From contig PYJD01000044.1 of assembly GCA_003635315.1 (NCBI GenBank), positions 1-36,441 on the forward strand: a DNA stretch of 36,441 nucleotides, written 5' to 3'. Below the pieces are notes generated by a model. It did not search any database. It was not told where the DNA came from and worked only from the letters and a program-made list of their open reading frames with translations. Position 1 is the stretch's first letter; each line of letters begins with the position of its first letter. This stretch comes from Candidatus Poribacteria bacterium (GTDB lineage Bacteria; Poribacteria; WGA-4E; WGA-3G). Positions 8,730 through 17,255 of the stretch are shown here, in pieces. Both the position numbers and the translations under genes were made by a program.

Positions 8730-9070
8730 CTTGAGTTGAGAATAAGCCGGATTCTGTATATGATGATCATTCATCTGGGATTAATGTTGCCATTAACCTC
8801 AAGCGGTTACCCGGAGACGAGACGGGCACACCTTTAAAAGTCTCCGTTTTACCTTGCTCCAGATGGGGTTTACCAAGCACCATAGGTCACCTTATGGTCT
8901 GGTGCGCTTTTACCGCACCGTTTCACCTGTACAACGGAGTACCGTTGTAGTCTACTTTCTGTTGCACTTTCCATAGCGTTGCCACTCCTGGGGATTACCC
9001 AGCATCCTGCCCTGCGGAGTCCGGACTTTCCTCATTCCAAATTGGAACGCGATCATCTACTCAACTCAAG
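8730..9070 (-). ncRNA. rnpB: RNase P RNA (bacterial class A)
   Basis: On the minus strand the sequence carries the conserved RNase P blocks in order: GAGGAAAGTCCGGACTC near the 5' end, CAGGGCAGGATGCTGGGTAA, GTGCAACAGAAAGTAGAC, ACGGTACTCCGTTGTACAGG, GGTGAAACGGTGCGGTAAAA with GCGCACC, GGAGCAAGGTAAAACGG and the 3' ACAGAATCCGGCTTAT. The ends CTTGAGTTGAG (9070 downward) and CTCAACTCAAG (ending at 8730) are perfect complements and form helix P1, which fixes both boundaries. The length of about 341 nt is normal for type A. It catalyses maturation of tRNA 5' ends with the RnpA protein, which is not in this window. It lies upstream of the cytochrome operon and reads the same way. Confidence 0.97.
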
Positions 9071-9153
9071 TCTTTAATAAGATACCATAATTAGGCAGTA
9101 TTTGGCAATTATTCATTACATGGAACACGAGTACAAAGTCATTAATAAGTATA

Positions 9154-10047
9154 AATCACAGATTACACGGATTACGCGGAGAAGAGGGTTAGTAATATAC
9201 AGGTGGGGGCTTTTCTATATTTAATTTGGCCGCCTCAACGATAAATAGAGAAGATCGGGAATCGGAATCCCCTCCTACAGAAGAGGGGTTTTGTCTGAAT
9301 CACAGAGAACACGGGTTATGCGGATTACGCGGAAAAGAGGGTTAGTAATATACGGGTGGTGGCTTTTTTATATTTAATTTGGCCGCCTCTACGATAAATA
9401 GAGAATATCGGGGATCGGAATCCCCTCCTACAGAAGAGGGGTTTTGTCTGAATCACAGATTACACGGATTACGCGGAGAAGAGGGTTAGCAATATATGGA
9501 CGGGGTTTTTTTATATTTAATTTGGTCGCCCCTACGATAAATAGAGAATATCGGGGATCGGAATCCCCTCCTACAGAAGAGGGGTTTTGTCTGAATCACA
9601 GATTACACGGGTTATGCGGATTACGCGGAAAAGAGGGTTAGTAATATACGGGTGGTGGCTTTTTTATATTTAATTTGGTCGCCCCTACGATAAATAGAGA
9701 AGATCGGGGATCGGAATCCCCTCCTACAGAAGAGGGGGTTTTGTCTGAATCACAGATTACACGGATTACGCGGAGAAGAGGGTTAGTAATATACAGGTGG
9801 TGGCTTTTTTATATTTAATTTGGTCGCCCCTACGATAAATAGAGAATATCGGGGATCGGAATCCCCTCCTACAGAAGAGGGGGTTTTGTCTGAATCACAG
9901 ATTACACGGAGTAAGCGGATTACGCGGAAAAGAGGATTAGTAATATACGGGTGGTGGCTTTTTTATATTTCATTTGGCCCCTCTACGATAAAGAGAGAAG
10001 ATCGGGGATCGGAATCCCCTCCTACAGAAGAGGGTTTTGTCTGAATG
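9154..10047. repeat. Alternating tandem array, six units of about 148 bp (A-B dimer x3)
   Basis: Units start with AATCACAGA at 9154, 9298, 9451, 9594, 9748 and 9893, and the array ends with TCTGAAT about 10047. Spacings are 144, 153, 143, 154, 145 and about 153, so short and long units strictly alternate. The long units carry an extra GGGTTATGCGG-like insert (GAGTAAGCGG in the last) before GATTACGCGG. Every unit has ATTACACGG/ATTACGCGG, an AT-rich TTTTATATTTAATTTGG stretch, CTACGATAAATAGAGAA, and ATCGGAATCCCCTCCTACAG followed by AAGAGGGG. Open frames inside it are repeat artefacts. The array sits between rnpB and the 3' end of nrdJ. Confidence 0.92.
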
Positions 10048-10061
10048 GTGGTTTGTAAGGA

Positions 10062-10119
10062 AAGGACTTACAAAACAGAAATAAAAGTGTAGAACACTTC
10101 GTCTGAAATGTAAGTCCTT
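10062..10119. terminator. Nested hairpin downstream of nrdJ, possible terminator
   Basis: The outer arms AAGGACTTACA (10062-10072) and TGTAAGTCCTT (10109-10119) are perfect complements. Inside lies a second small hairpin, AAGTGT-AGA-ACACTT, which on the minus strand is followed by TTATTT. It is 19 bases past the nrdJ stop, so a role in ending nrdJ transcription is plausible. The U-tract is weak. Confidence 0.4.
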
Positions 10120-10137
10120 AAAATAGATAAGAATGAT

Positions 10138-13100
10138 CTATGAACACCCACTCGTTGCACCACAATTAGTACAGCGATAGCATATTCCACTACGAATCAT
10201 AAGCGTACCACATTCATGGCAAGGTGGAGCATCTCCGTGTCGGAGTGTGATCATTTTTTCATGGTCTGCCCAAGGATTTGATTCACCATTGTTACCATGT
10301 GCATCTGGTTGTATATCATTAGGTAGAGCTATCTGTTCGTCTAATCCAATTGCATCAGCGGGGATTTCCTGACTATCCTTTGGTAGGAATTCCTTACCAA
10401 GCCAACGGAATACATAATCAACGATAGATTTCGCCATAGGAATATCTGGATCTTGTGTAAATCCTGAAGGGTCAAACCGTACGTGGCTAAACTTATCTAC
10501 CAGAGACTCTAATGGTACACCATACTGAAGTGCAACAGAAATGAGGATTGCAATTGAGTCCATCAGACCAGAAATTGTTGATCCTTGCTTACTCATAGTC
10601 AAGAATACTTCACCTGGTGTCTCATCTTCGAAGAAACCAACATGCATATATCCTTCATGACCACCGACGCTGAATTTATGCGTTATAGAGTTTCTTTTAT
10701 CAGGGAGTCGTCTTCGAACAGGAAGAGCAACGGCTTCTTCTTCTGTATCCTGTGAAGTACTGGTTGAAAGAGGCTGACTTCCTTTACTACCATCCCGGTA
10801 AATCGCAAGACATTTCACGCCGAGACGCCATGCTTCCACATATAATTCCTTGATATCATCAACAGTAGCATCGTTTGGAACATTAACAGTTTTTGAAATA
10901 GCGCCAGAAATAAATGGTTGAACAGCAGCCATTAATTTCAACGGTCCCATATGATGTATAAATCGAGTTCCATGTTTACCCGATTGAACAGCACAATCGA
11001 ATATTGGATAATGTTTAGTAGATAGATGCGGAGCACCTTCAATTGTTCCAGTACCACAAATATTCTCTTCGGCAGAAGCGATCTCAGTTGCATTAAATCC
11101 AAGGTATGCCAAGAGACTAAAATTGGGATCATCGGCTTTATCAGCAGAAACACCTAATCGGGAAAGACATTTCTCTCCAAGAAATCCCGGTGCGAATGCA
11201 AGATTAAGGTCAAAGGAACTTGGTAACATCTCTTCTACATGCTCAATATCCTCATCGGTAAATCCTTTATACTTGAGAGATTCAGGATTTATATGGGGTG
11301 TTCCTTCAAGAGTTCCAGTCCCAACGATATGGGTTACAATTTCCTCAATATGATGTGAACTATACCCGAGTTTAAGTAATGCGTCGCGAACACTTTGATT
11401 TACAATTTTAATATATCCACCACCGGCTAATTTCTTGAATTTTACGAGAGCAAATTCAGGTTCAATACCGGTTGTATCGCAATCCATGAGCAGTGCAATT
11501 GTCCCTGTGGGTGCGATAACACTGATCTGTGAGTTTCTATATCCCCACTGTTCACCGTTCTGCAGACAGATATCCCAATCTTCGCATGCGGCTTCTAATA
11601 GATCTGTCGGACATGTTGTTGCATCTATCTTATATGCAGCATCTCGGTGCATTTTAATAACACCTAACATAGATTCAGTATTTTTCTCATACCCAGCAAA
11701 TGCCCCGATACTTTTTGCGATCTCAGAACTTGTTTGGTAACCTTTTCCACTCAAAATAGCCGTAATCGCACCAGCATAACTGCAGGCTTCGGCACTATCA
11801 TAAGGAATACCTAACCGCATGAGGAGTGCACCTAAGTTGGCAAATCCAAGACCAAGTGGTCGATATTCATGAGATCGTCTGGCAATTTTGGGTGTAGGAT
11901 ATGATGATAGATCAACAATAATTTCCATTGCGGTGATAAATACCTTAACAGTAGATCTGAATCCATCTATATCAAATGATCCATCATCCTTAAGGTATTT
12001 AACAAGATTAATACTTGCTAAATTACATGCAGAATCATCCAAGAAGAGGTATTCACTACAAGGATTACTTGCATAGATACGATCACTTTCTTTACATGTA
12101 TGCCATGATTGGATAGTATCATCAAACTGAACCCCTGGATCAGCACATGCCCATGCTGCATCAGCGATTTTCTGCATTAATTCCTTTGCTTCATATTCTT
12201 CAGCAACTTCACCAGAGACTCGGTATGTTGTTTGCCATTTATTCCCGTCTAAGTAAGCATCCATGAAGACATCAGGAATTCGGACAGAATTATTACTGTT
12301 CTGTCCGCTAACTGTTCCATAAGCTTCCCCATTAAAGTCGGATGGGTAACCAGCAGCGATTAAAGCCTTTGCTTTTTCTTCTTCCTTCATCTTCCATTCG
12401 ATATAATCCACAATTTCCGGGTGATCCATATCTAAGATGACCATTTTCGCGGCACGTCGGGTTGTACCCCCAGACTTAATACTTCCTGCCCATCTATCAA
12501 AACCTTCAAGAAATGATAGTACTCCAGAACTCTCACCACCACTTGATAAATGTTCACCTTTTGCACGTACACGACTGAAATTGGACCCAGTTCCACTACC
12601 GTATTTAAATAATCTAACTTCAGACTTTTGGAGATTCAGCATAGAATCAAGAGTATCATCAACACTTTGAATAAAACATGCAGAATTTTGAGGATACTGA
12701 TATGCGTTTTGCGTTATATTGACTTTCTTTTCTTCTCTATCCCAATGATAATTTCCACCGGCTCCTTTGATATCATATTCATGCCATAACCCACAGTTAA
12801 ACCACACAGGTGAATTGAATGCGCCACACTGGTTTGCCAAGATGTGTGTCAATTCCATTTCGAATGTATCTGCATCTTCGCTTGATGCAAAATATCCACC
12901 GAAGTCTTCTCCAGCACGACGAAGTGTTCTTGCTACACGGGTGACTAATTGACGAACACTGCTTTCTGCTTCTACGTCAGGCACACCAGCTTTTCTAAAA
13001 TACTTTGAGGAAGCGATGTCTGTTGCAAGTTGGGTCCAAAAATTGGGAACTTCAACTTGATCTTGTTTGAAAATCACATTACCTTTTTCGTTGTAAATAG

Positions 13101-13245
13101 CGGAATCTCGTCGTTCCCATTCAATGTCGTCGAATGGGTGTACGTCGGGTTTGGTAAAGTGTCGATTGAAGGTGAGACCTGCTCCATCACCATCTTTAGA
13201 ATCTTCAATCGCTTCATCATTGTCTCTGATGTTAGCTTCTACCAT
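10138..13245 (-). CDS. nrdJ: Vitamin B12-dependent (class II) ribonucleoside-diphosphate reductase
   Basis: A 1035-residue adenosylcobalamin-dependent ribonucleotide reductase, which makes deoxyribonucleotides with or without oxygen. Key residues are visible: NSPVWFNCG near 144-152, the redox Cys C190 (NSACFIQSVDD), the finger-loop NPCSE with N394, C396 and E398, and the paired Cys C407 (DDSACNLASINL), the same 11-residue spacing as in the Thermotoga enzyme. APTGTIALLMDCDTTGIEPE follows, then two GTGT(L/I)EG(T/A)PH copies typical of this clade, and a C-terminal zinc-ribbon-like Cys cluster (CHECGTLM, CYRCTNCGATSGC). No ATP cone is apparent at the N-terminus. The start is fixed by AAAGGAGGATATT directly before the ATG. 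No cobalamin riboswitch was recognised upstream. Confidence 0.97.
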   Translation of the reverse strand: MVEANIRDNDEAIEDSKDGDGAGLTFNRHFTKPDVHPFDDIEWERRDSAIYNEKGNVIFKQDQVEVPNFWTQLATDIASSKYFRKAGVPDVEAESSVRQLVTRVARTLRRAGEDFGGYFASSEDADTFEMELTHILANQCGAFNSPVWFNCGLWHEYDIKGAGGNYHWDREEKKVNITQNAYQYPQNSACFIQSVDDTLDSMLNLQKSEVRLFKYGSGTGSNFSRVRAKGEHLSSGGESSGVLSFLEGFDRWAGSIKSGGTTRRAAKMVILDMDHPEIVDYIEWKMKEEEKAKALIAAGYPSDFNGEAYGTVSGQNSNNSVRIPDVFMDAYLDGNKWQTTYRVSGEVAEEYEAKELMQKIADAAWACADPGVQFDDTIQSWHTCKESDRIYASNPCSEYLFLDDSACNLASINLVKYLKDDGSFDIDGFRSTVKVFITAMEIIVDLSSYPTPKIARRSHEYRPLGLGFANLGALLMRLGIPYDSAEACSYAGAITAILSGKGYQTSSEIAKSIGAFAGYEKNTESMLGVIKMHRDAAYKIDATTCPTDLLEAACEDWDICLQNGEQWGYRNSQISVIAPTGTIALLMDCDTTGIEPEFALVKFKKLAGGGYIKIVNQSVRDALLKLGYSSHHIEEIVTHIVGTGTLEGTPHINPESLKYKGFTDEDIEHVEEMLPSSFDLNLAFAPGFLGEKCLSRLGVSADKADDPNFSLLAYLGFNATEIASAEENICGTGTIEGAPHLSTKHYPIFDCAVQSGKHGTRFIHHMGPLKLMAAVQPFISGAISKTVNVPNDATVDDIKELYVEAWRLGVKCLAIYRDGSKGSQPLSTSTSQDTEEEAVALPVRRRLPDKRNSITHKFSVGGHEGYMHVGFFEDETPGEVFLTMSKQGSTISGLMDSIAILISVALQYGVPLESLVDKFSHVRFDPSGFTQDPDIPMAKSIVDYVFRWLGKEFLPKDSQEIPADAIGLDEQIALPNDIQPDAHGNNGESNPWADHEKMITLRHGDAPPCHECGTLMIRSGICYRCTNCGATSGCS

Positions 13246-13263
13246 AATATCCTCCTTTGCCGA

Positions 13264-13292
13264 ATTGTAACAAAATTATTATCCATATTCAA
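13264..13292 (-). promoter_or_regulatory. Possible sigma-70 promoter for nrdJ
   Basis: On the minus strand, TTGAAT (13292-13287) and TACAAT (13269-13264) are 17 bases apart, just upstream of the nrdJ ribosome-binding site. The implied leader is only about 12 bases, so this is tentative. Confidence 0.3.
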
Positions 13293-13747
13293 GGAAAAAC
13301 TGCATAATTGGGAATAATTATTGTTTAAGATTTTCTTCAAATAACTCATGAAAAAGTACGAAATATGGGATGAATATAGACCAGATAAAACGTTATGCAT
13401 CTTCTTAAAAATATGAGCAATTAAATTTCTATCAATTATTTTTATTAATAATTCATAACGTTCAAAAATGGAATATATGTTCAAATTGTAGTAAATTTAT
13501 TATGCACAATTGCTACGAGTTCGTTATATTGTTGTGTTAAATAGATGTAATAAGCCTATGGACAGTAGTTTTATCATTCAGGAATCAATATGTATTCTGT
13601 GGTATGTATAATTGAACAAATGCATTGTGGGTTCATCCTTGTGATTAACTCCACTTATGCATATCCTATGTCGAACTCAGGTTAGTTAAGGTGTCTCATG
13701 TTTATGATTTATTCCATCTAATTGTATATACGAGAATTACATAATCC
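13270..13747. other. AT-rich divergent intergenic region between nrdJ and the SDR gene
   Basis: About 600 bases separate the divergent genes. Both ends hold candidate promoters (see the entries at 13264 and 13748). The middle is AT-rich with no gene, riboswitch or strong hairpin recognised. A minus-strand frame at 13239-13484 overlaps the nrdJ start and looks random. Confidence 0.5.
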
Positions 13748-13776
13748 TTGACAATAGTAAATAATGGATGTATACT
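13748..13776 (+). promoter_or_regulatory. Sigma-70 promoter for the SDR gene
   Basis: A perfect TTGACA at 13748-13753 and TATACT at 13771-13776 are separated by exactly 17 bases, 66 bases before the ATG of the SDR gene. Confidence 0.75.
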
Positions 13777-13842
13777 TTTTTTAGTATTGAAATATGATCG
13801 TAAGAAAGGTAATCAGGGTAGTTTACTACCTAATAAAGAACT

Positions 13843-14634
13843 ATGGATCTTGGACTAAAAGATAAGATTGCTGTTGTTGGTGCATCAAGTAAAGGACTTG
13901 GGAGGGCAATTGCTTTAGGTTTGGCTCAAGAAGGTGCAAAAGTGACAATTTGTGCCAGAAGTGAGGATGTTTTAGAAGAGACAGCAGATGATATTCGCAA
14001 ACAAACTGGCAGCGAAGTGTTAGCCATCCCAACAGATGTTAGTCAACCTGAACAAGTTGAAAGTCTAATTAATAAGACTGTTTCACACTTTGGTGGAATA
14101 GATATCTTGGTCAACAATGCAGGTGGTCCAAGAGCAGGTCGTTTTGATGATTTGTCAGCTGAGGACTACGAGACTGCAGTATATTTGAACTTGATGAGTA
14201 CTATTAATTTATGTCGAGCTGCTGTACCATCTATGCGGACACGCGGTGGTGGAAGAATTATCAACCTTACTTCTGTATCAGTCAAACAACCTGTTGATGG
14301 GTTGATGTTATCAAATATGGCTCGTACTGGTGTAATCGGTTTCGCGAAGACATTGGCAACTGAACTTGCTTCAGATAAGATATTAGTTAACAATGTGTGC
14401 CCAGGAATTATATTTACAGATAGGATTAAACAGTTAGCCACTGTAAGGGCAGAAGAAGCAGGTATTACATTTGATGAAGCAATAGAAAAGATGACAGGGG
14501 ACATTCCACTTGGAAGAATTGGGGATCCAGAGGAATTTGCTAATATGGTGGTTTTTCTTGCATCGGATAGAGCAAGCTACATGACAGGTACAACAATACA
14601 AGTAGACGGTGGTATGGTTCGATCGCTATTATAG
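13843..14634 (+). CDS. SDR-family oxidoreductase, beta-ketoacyl-ACP-reductase-like, atypical active site
   Basis: A 263-residue Rossmann protein of the short-chain dehydrogenase/reductase family. The cofactor loop is VVGASSKGLGRAIA (residues 11-24), with NNAGG at 91-95 and a C-terminal GTTIQVDGGM typical of FabG-like members. The catalytic region is unusual: after the conserved NLTSVSVKQP, the usual YxxxK reads SNMAR, so by alignment with YSASK the Tyr is S157 and the Lys is R161. The BKR-like SDR subgroup is known to depart from the classical tetrad, so this may be a family trait and not decay. The substrate is unknown and the reductase activity is uncertain. It has its own promoter at 13748 and stands alone, with about 180 bases to the next gene. 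Confidence 0.88.
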   Translation: MDLGLKDKIAVVGASSKGLGRAIALGLAQEGAKVTICARSEDVLEETADDIRKQTGSEVLAIPTDVSQPEQVESLINKTVSHFGGIDILVNNAGGPRAGRFDDLSAEDYETAVYLNLMSTINLCRAAVPSMRTRGGGRIINLTSVSVKQPVDGLMLSNMARTGVIGFAKTLATELASDKILVNNVCPGIIFTDRIKQLATVRAEEAGITFDEAIEKMTGDIPLGRIGDPEEFANMVVFLASDRASYMTGTTIQVDGGMVRSLL

Positions 14635-14813
14635 GTTTCGGTAATTATTGAATAAGGATAACTTGGTTGAAGAACTATACCTATAAGGGTAACAAGTGTT
14701 GAATAAGCCATAATTTTATATTCTTAAGAAGTAAGAAATAATGCCTTTACCAATTATTCTTATGTTTGTAGGCAACAAGCATAAAATAGACCTCCCAATA
14801 GAGTATATTGCAC

Positions 14814-15521
14814 ATGTTAGTATCTGTTATCATACCTGCGTATAATGAGGAGAATACAATTCGTCAGGTACTTGAAACAGTGCAGTCATTACCTCTTGAA
14901 GTACAAATAATTGTTGTCAATGATGGTTCCACAGACAATACATTTCATATTCTTGAAGAGTTAAAAGCTGATTCTGAACTGACTGTTGTCCAGAATAAGG
15001 TAAATCGTGGAAAGGGATTTGCTATTCGTAGTGGAATTCAGTATGTTAAAGGAGATATAGTTGTCATACAGGATGCAGATATGGAACTTTCTCCTAACGA
15101 TCTTGTGCATTTAGTTGAACCCTTAAAAATCGACGGTGTTCAAGTGGTATACGGATCACGTTTTTTAAAGGGTAGGGGGAATGCAAGTCTACACAATTAT
15201 ATAGCGAATAGAATCTTGGCATTTTATACAAATCTACTATATGGCTGTAAGATTACGGACGAATCAACAGGTTATAAAATCTTCACAACCGAATTAATTA
15301 AAGAATTGAATTTAACTTGTGAAGGATTTGAATTTTGTCCTGAAGTTACAGCAAAGATATTACGTGCTGGACATAACATACATGAAGTGGCTGTATCTTA
15401 CTTCCCTCGTACAAAAAAAGAAGGTAAGAAACTTCGGTTTTGGTCAGACGGTATTTTTGCAGCTTGGACTTTATTAAAATATAGGTTCATATCTAAGAAA
15501 CAGATTTTCATAGATAAATAG
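14814..15521 (+). CDS. Family 2 glycosyltransferase (dolichyl-phosphate-mannose-synthase-like)
   Basis: A 235-residue GT-A-fold enzyme that transfers a sugar from a nucleotide donor, probably to a polyprenyl phosphate or a surface glycan. It opens with LVSVIIPAYNEENTIRQVLE, then IIVVNDGSTDNTFHIL, NRGKGFAIRSGIQY, the DxD metal site in VIQDADMELSPND, YGSRFLKGRGN, and TDESTGYKIFTTELI with FEFCPEVTAKILR, as in DPM1/YfdH-like proteins. There is no C-terminal membrane domain, so it acts at the cytoplasmic face as a soluble or peripheral enzyme. The ATG at 14814 is preferred over a TTG two codons upstream (14808). No clear Shine-Dalgarno is seen for either. Confidence 0.9.
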   Translation: MLVSVIIPAYNEENTIRQVLETVQSLPLEVQIIVVNDGSTDNTFHILEELKADSELTVVQNKVNRGKGFAIRSGIQYVKGDIVVIQDADMELSPNDLVHLVEPLKIDGVQVVYGSRFLKGRGNASLHNYIANRILAFYTNLLYGCKITDESTGYKIFTTELIKELNLTCEGFEFCPEVTAKILRAGHNIHEVAVSYFPRTKKEGKKLRFWSDGIFAAWTLLKYRFISKKQIFIDK

Positions 15522-15563
15522 TTAAATTTTTAAGTAAAACATTTTTTAAAAGGAATTATATGT

Positions 15564-17177
15564 ATGAATAAGTATATCTCACTCACAACATTAATTGTTA
15601 TGCTTGTTTTTGTGATGACAATCTCAGTATTTGGTCATGGAGAAGGATCCACCTTATTAGAGGATGTGAATAAAGATGGTACAGTAAATATTCAGGATCT
15701 TGTTCTTGTAGCCAATTCAATTGGTCAACCTGGTGATCGAACTGCGGTTCAGAATCCCGATGTAAATCGTGATGGAATAGTGAATATTCTCGACCTTGTA
15801 AGAATAGCGAATAGTTTTGGAGAGACTGAACAGAATGACAATTCGACCTATCATGAAATCCAAGATAATATCTTCGACAAGAGTTGTGCAAATAGTGCCT
15901 GTCATGCACCAATCCAAAATGCAGCAGATTTGAACCTTACCTATGGTCAATCCTATTATGATTTGGTTGATCGTATACCAAGGAATAGGGCAGCGGCTGC
16001 TGCAGGAATGAAGTTGATTGATCCTGGCAACCCTGACAACAGTTTTTTATTAACAAAGTTAATGGGACCTGAAGATCCAAATTTTGGTCAACGTATGCCT
16101 TTCGGGGGAGGGTCATTACATAATGGTAAAATAGAAGCTATAAGGACTTGGATTGAAGCAGGTGCACCACAAGAAGGAAAAGTTCCCGGTATTGGAGATC
16201 TGGGTGTACTTCGTGATCCAGAAGAGATATTTAATCCTCCACCACCCCCTGCACCTGGAGAAGGCTATCAACTACATTTACCCGAATTTAAGATAGAACC
16301 TGGTACCGAACGCGAAGTTTTCTATGCAACCCAGCTTTTAGATCACGATGGCAATCAGATTGAAGGTGATATATACATCAACAGAGTTGAGATATTTTAT
16401 CCATCTGGTAGTCACCATTTTATCCTATATCGATTAACTGAAGAAGGACTTACTAATGGCGTTCATAAGAAAGCAATAGACCCAAGTATTGGTGTTGATC
16501 CAGAGCATGAATTCCGTGAACTTGATCCTGAGGATCCTCAAGCACTTGGAAATTTCGGTGTTGACCGATTATTCGTTGTAGGTACACAGACGGATGATAC
16601 ATTATTTGAATTCCCTGAAGGGGTAGGTTTACGTGTACCGGGGAATACCGTTTTCGATCTTAATTCACACTACATTAATCTCTTAGGTGATGAAACGTTA
16701 ATTGGGGAAACTTATATCAATATCTATACGATACCAGAGGAAGAAGTTAAATATGAAGCAGTAGAAATCTTCGTATCCAATAGATCGATTAATGTCCCAC
16801 CCGGAACAACGCGAGTTGCTAAACTTACGTGGTATGTAGAGGACGAATTAAGTGCCCGAGGACACGACCCGGATTCAGAATTATATGTGTTTTTACTCAC
16901 ATCTCATATGCATAGACATGGAGAATTGTTTGAAATATTTCAAAAGTCAACAGGTGATTTACTGCACAGAAGTATAGCCTACGATGATGCTCCAATTACT
17001 ATTTTTGATTCTCCTGTAGTCCTTACTTCTGATGATGGTATTACTTTCCAGTGTACTTTTAACAATTACGATAAGAATGCACCTCTCCAGTTCGGTCTTA
17101 CATCCGAGGATGAGATGTGCATTATATTTGGGTATTATTATGTACCTATAGAAAAAGCTGGAGATCTAATACAATAA
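15564..17177 (+). CDS. Secreted dockerin-heme-copper type II monooxygenase-like fusion
   Basis: A 537-residue exported protein with three parts. After a signal peptide (SLTTLIVMLVFVMTISVFG) come two dockerin-type calcium loops, DVNKDGTVNIQDLV (34-47) and DVNRDGIVNILDLV (66-79). Next is a cytochrome-like segment with CANSACH (C108, C113, H114; a CX4CH heme site) and RMPFGGGSL, as in gene families that begin IFxxSC. A proline spacer follows, then a PHM/DBH-type copper domain. The expected copper ligands are present: H284-H285 (GSHHF), H369 (NSHY), H448 and H450 (TSHMHRHG), and M518 in SEDEMCIIFGYYY. It probably hydroxylates or oxidises an extracellular substrate using copper, with the heme part supplying electrons; that coupling is inference. 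The start has AAAAGGAATT upstream. Confidence 0.85.
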   Translation: MNKYISLTTLIVMLVFVMTISVFGHGEGSTLLEDVNKDGTVNIQDLVLVANSIGQPGDRTAVQNPDVNRDGIVNILDLVRIANSFGETEQNDNSTYHEIQDNIFDKSCANSACHAPIQNAADLNLTYGQSYYDLVDRIPRNRAAAAAGMKLIDPGNPDNSFLLTKLMGPEDPNFGQRMPFGGGSLHNGKIEAIRTWIEAGAPQEGKVPGIGDLGVLRDPEEIFNPPPPPAPGEGYQLHLPEFKIEPGTEREVFYATQLLDHDGNQIEGDIYINRVEIFYPSGSHHFILYRLTEEGLTNGVHKKAIDPSIGVDPEHEFRELDPEDPQALGNFGVDRLFVVGTQTDDTLFEFPEGVGLRVPGNTVFDLNSHYINLLGDETLIGETYINIYTIPEEEVKYEAVEIFVSNRSINVPPGTTRVAKLTWYVEDELSARGHDPDSELYVFLLTSHMHRHGELFEIFQKSTGDLLHRSIAYDDAPITIFDSPVVLTSDDGITFQCTFNNYDKNAPLQFGLTSEDEMCIIFGYYYVPIEKAGDLIQ

Positions 17178-17213
17178 ATGGATTTCGACGTTTTATAGAA
17201 ATTTGACTGACCA

Positions 17214-17255
17214 GATATAATCCCGTATCTGCTTTCGCAGGCACGGGATTATATC
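17214..17255 (+). terminator. Strong hairpin before the methyltransferase/MTHFR gene
   Basis: GATATAATCCCGT (17214-17226) pairs perfectly with ACGGGATTATATC (17243-17255), and the loop holds a further CTGC-TTTC-GCAG stem. It lies 37 bases after the copper-monooxygenase gene. It lacks a U-tract, and the next ATG starts at the very next base, so it is either a terminator or a structure that hides the first start codon. Confidence 0.5.

Noticed and set aside
9444..10044. Open frames inside the 148-bp repeat array
   Set aside because: They are artefacts of the repeats: the same peptide recurs with each unit and no ribosome-binding site precedes them.
13239..13484. Minus-strand 81-codon frame upstream of nrdJ
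   Set aside because: It overlaps the nrdJ start in another frame, has no family and looks random.
13246..13842. Cobalamin riboswitch upstream of the B12-dependent nrdJ
   Set aside because: No B12-box sequence or matching fold was recognised.
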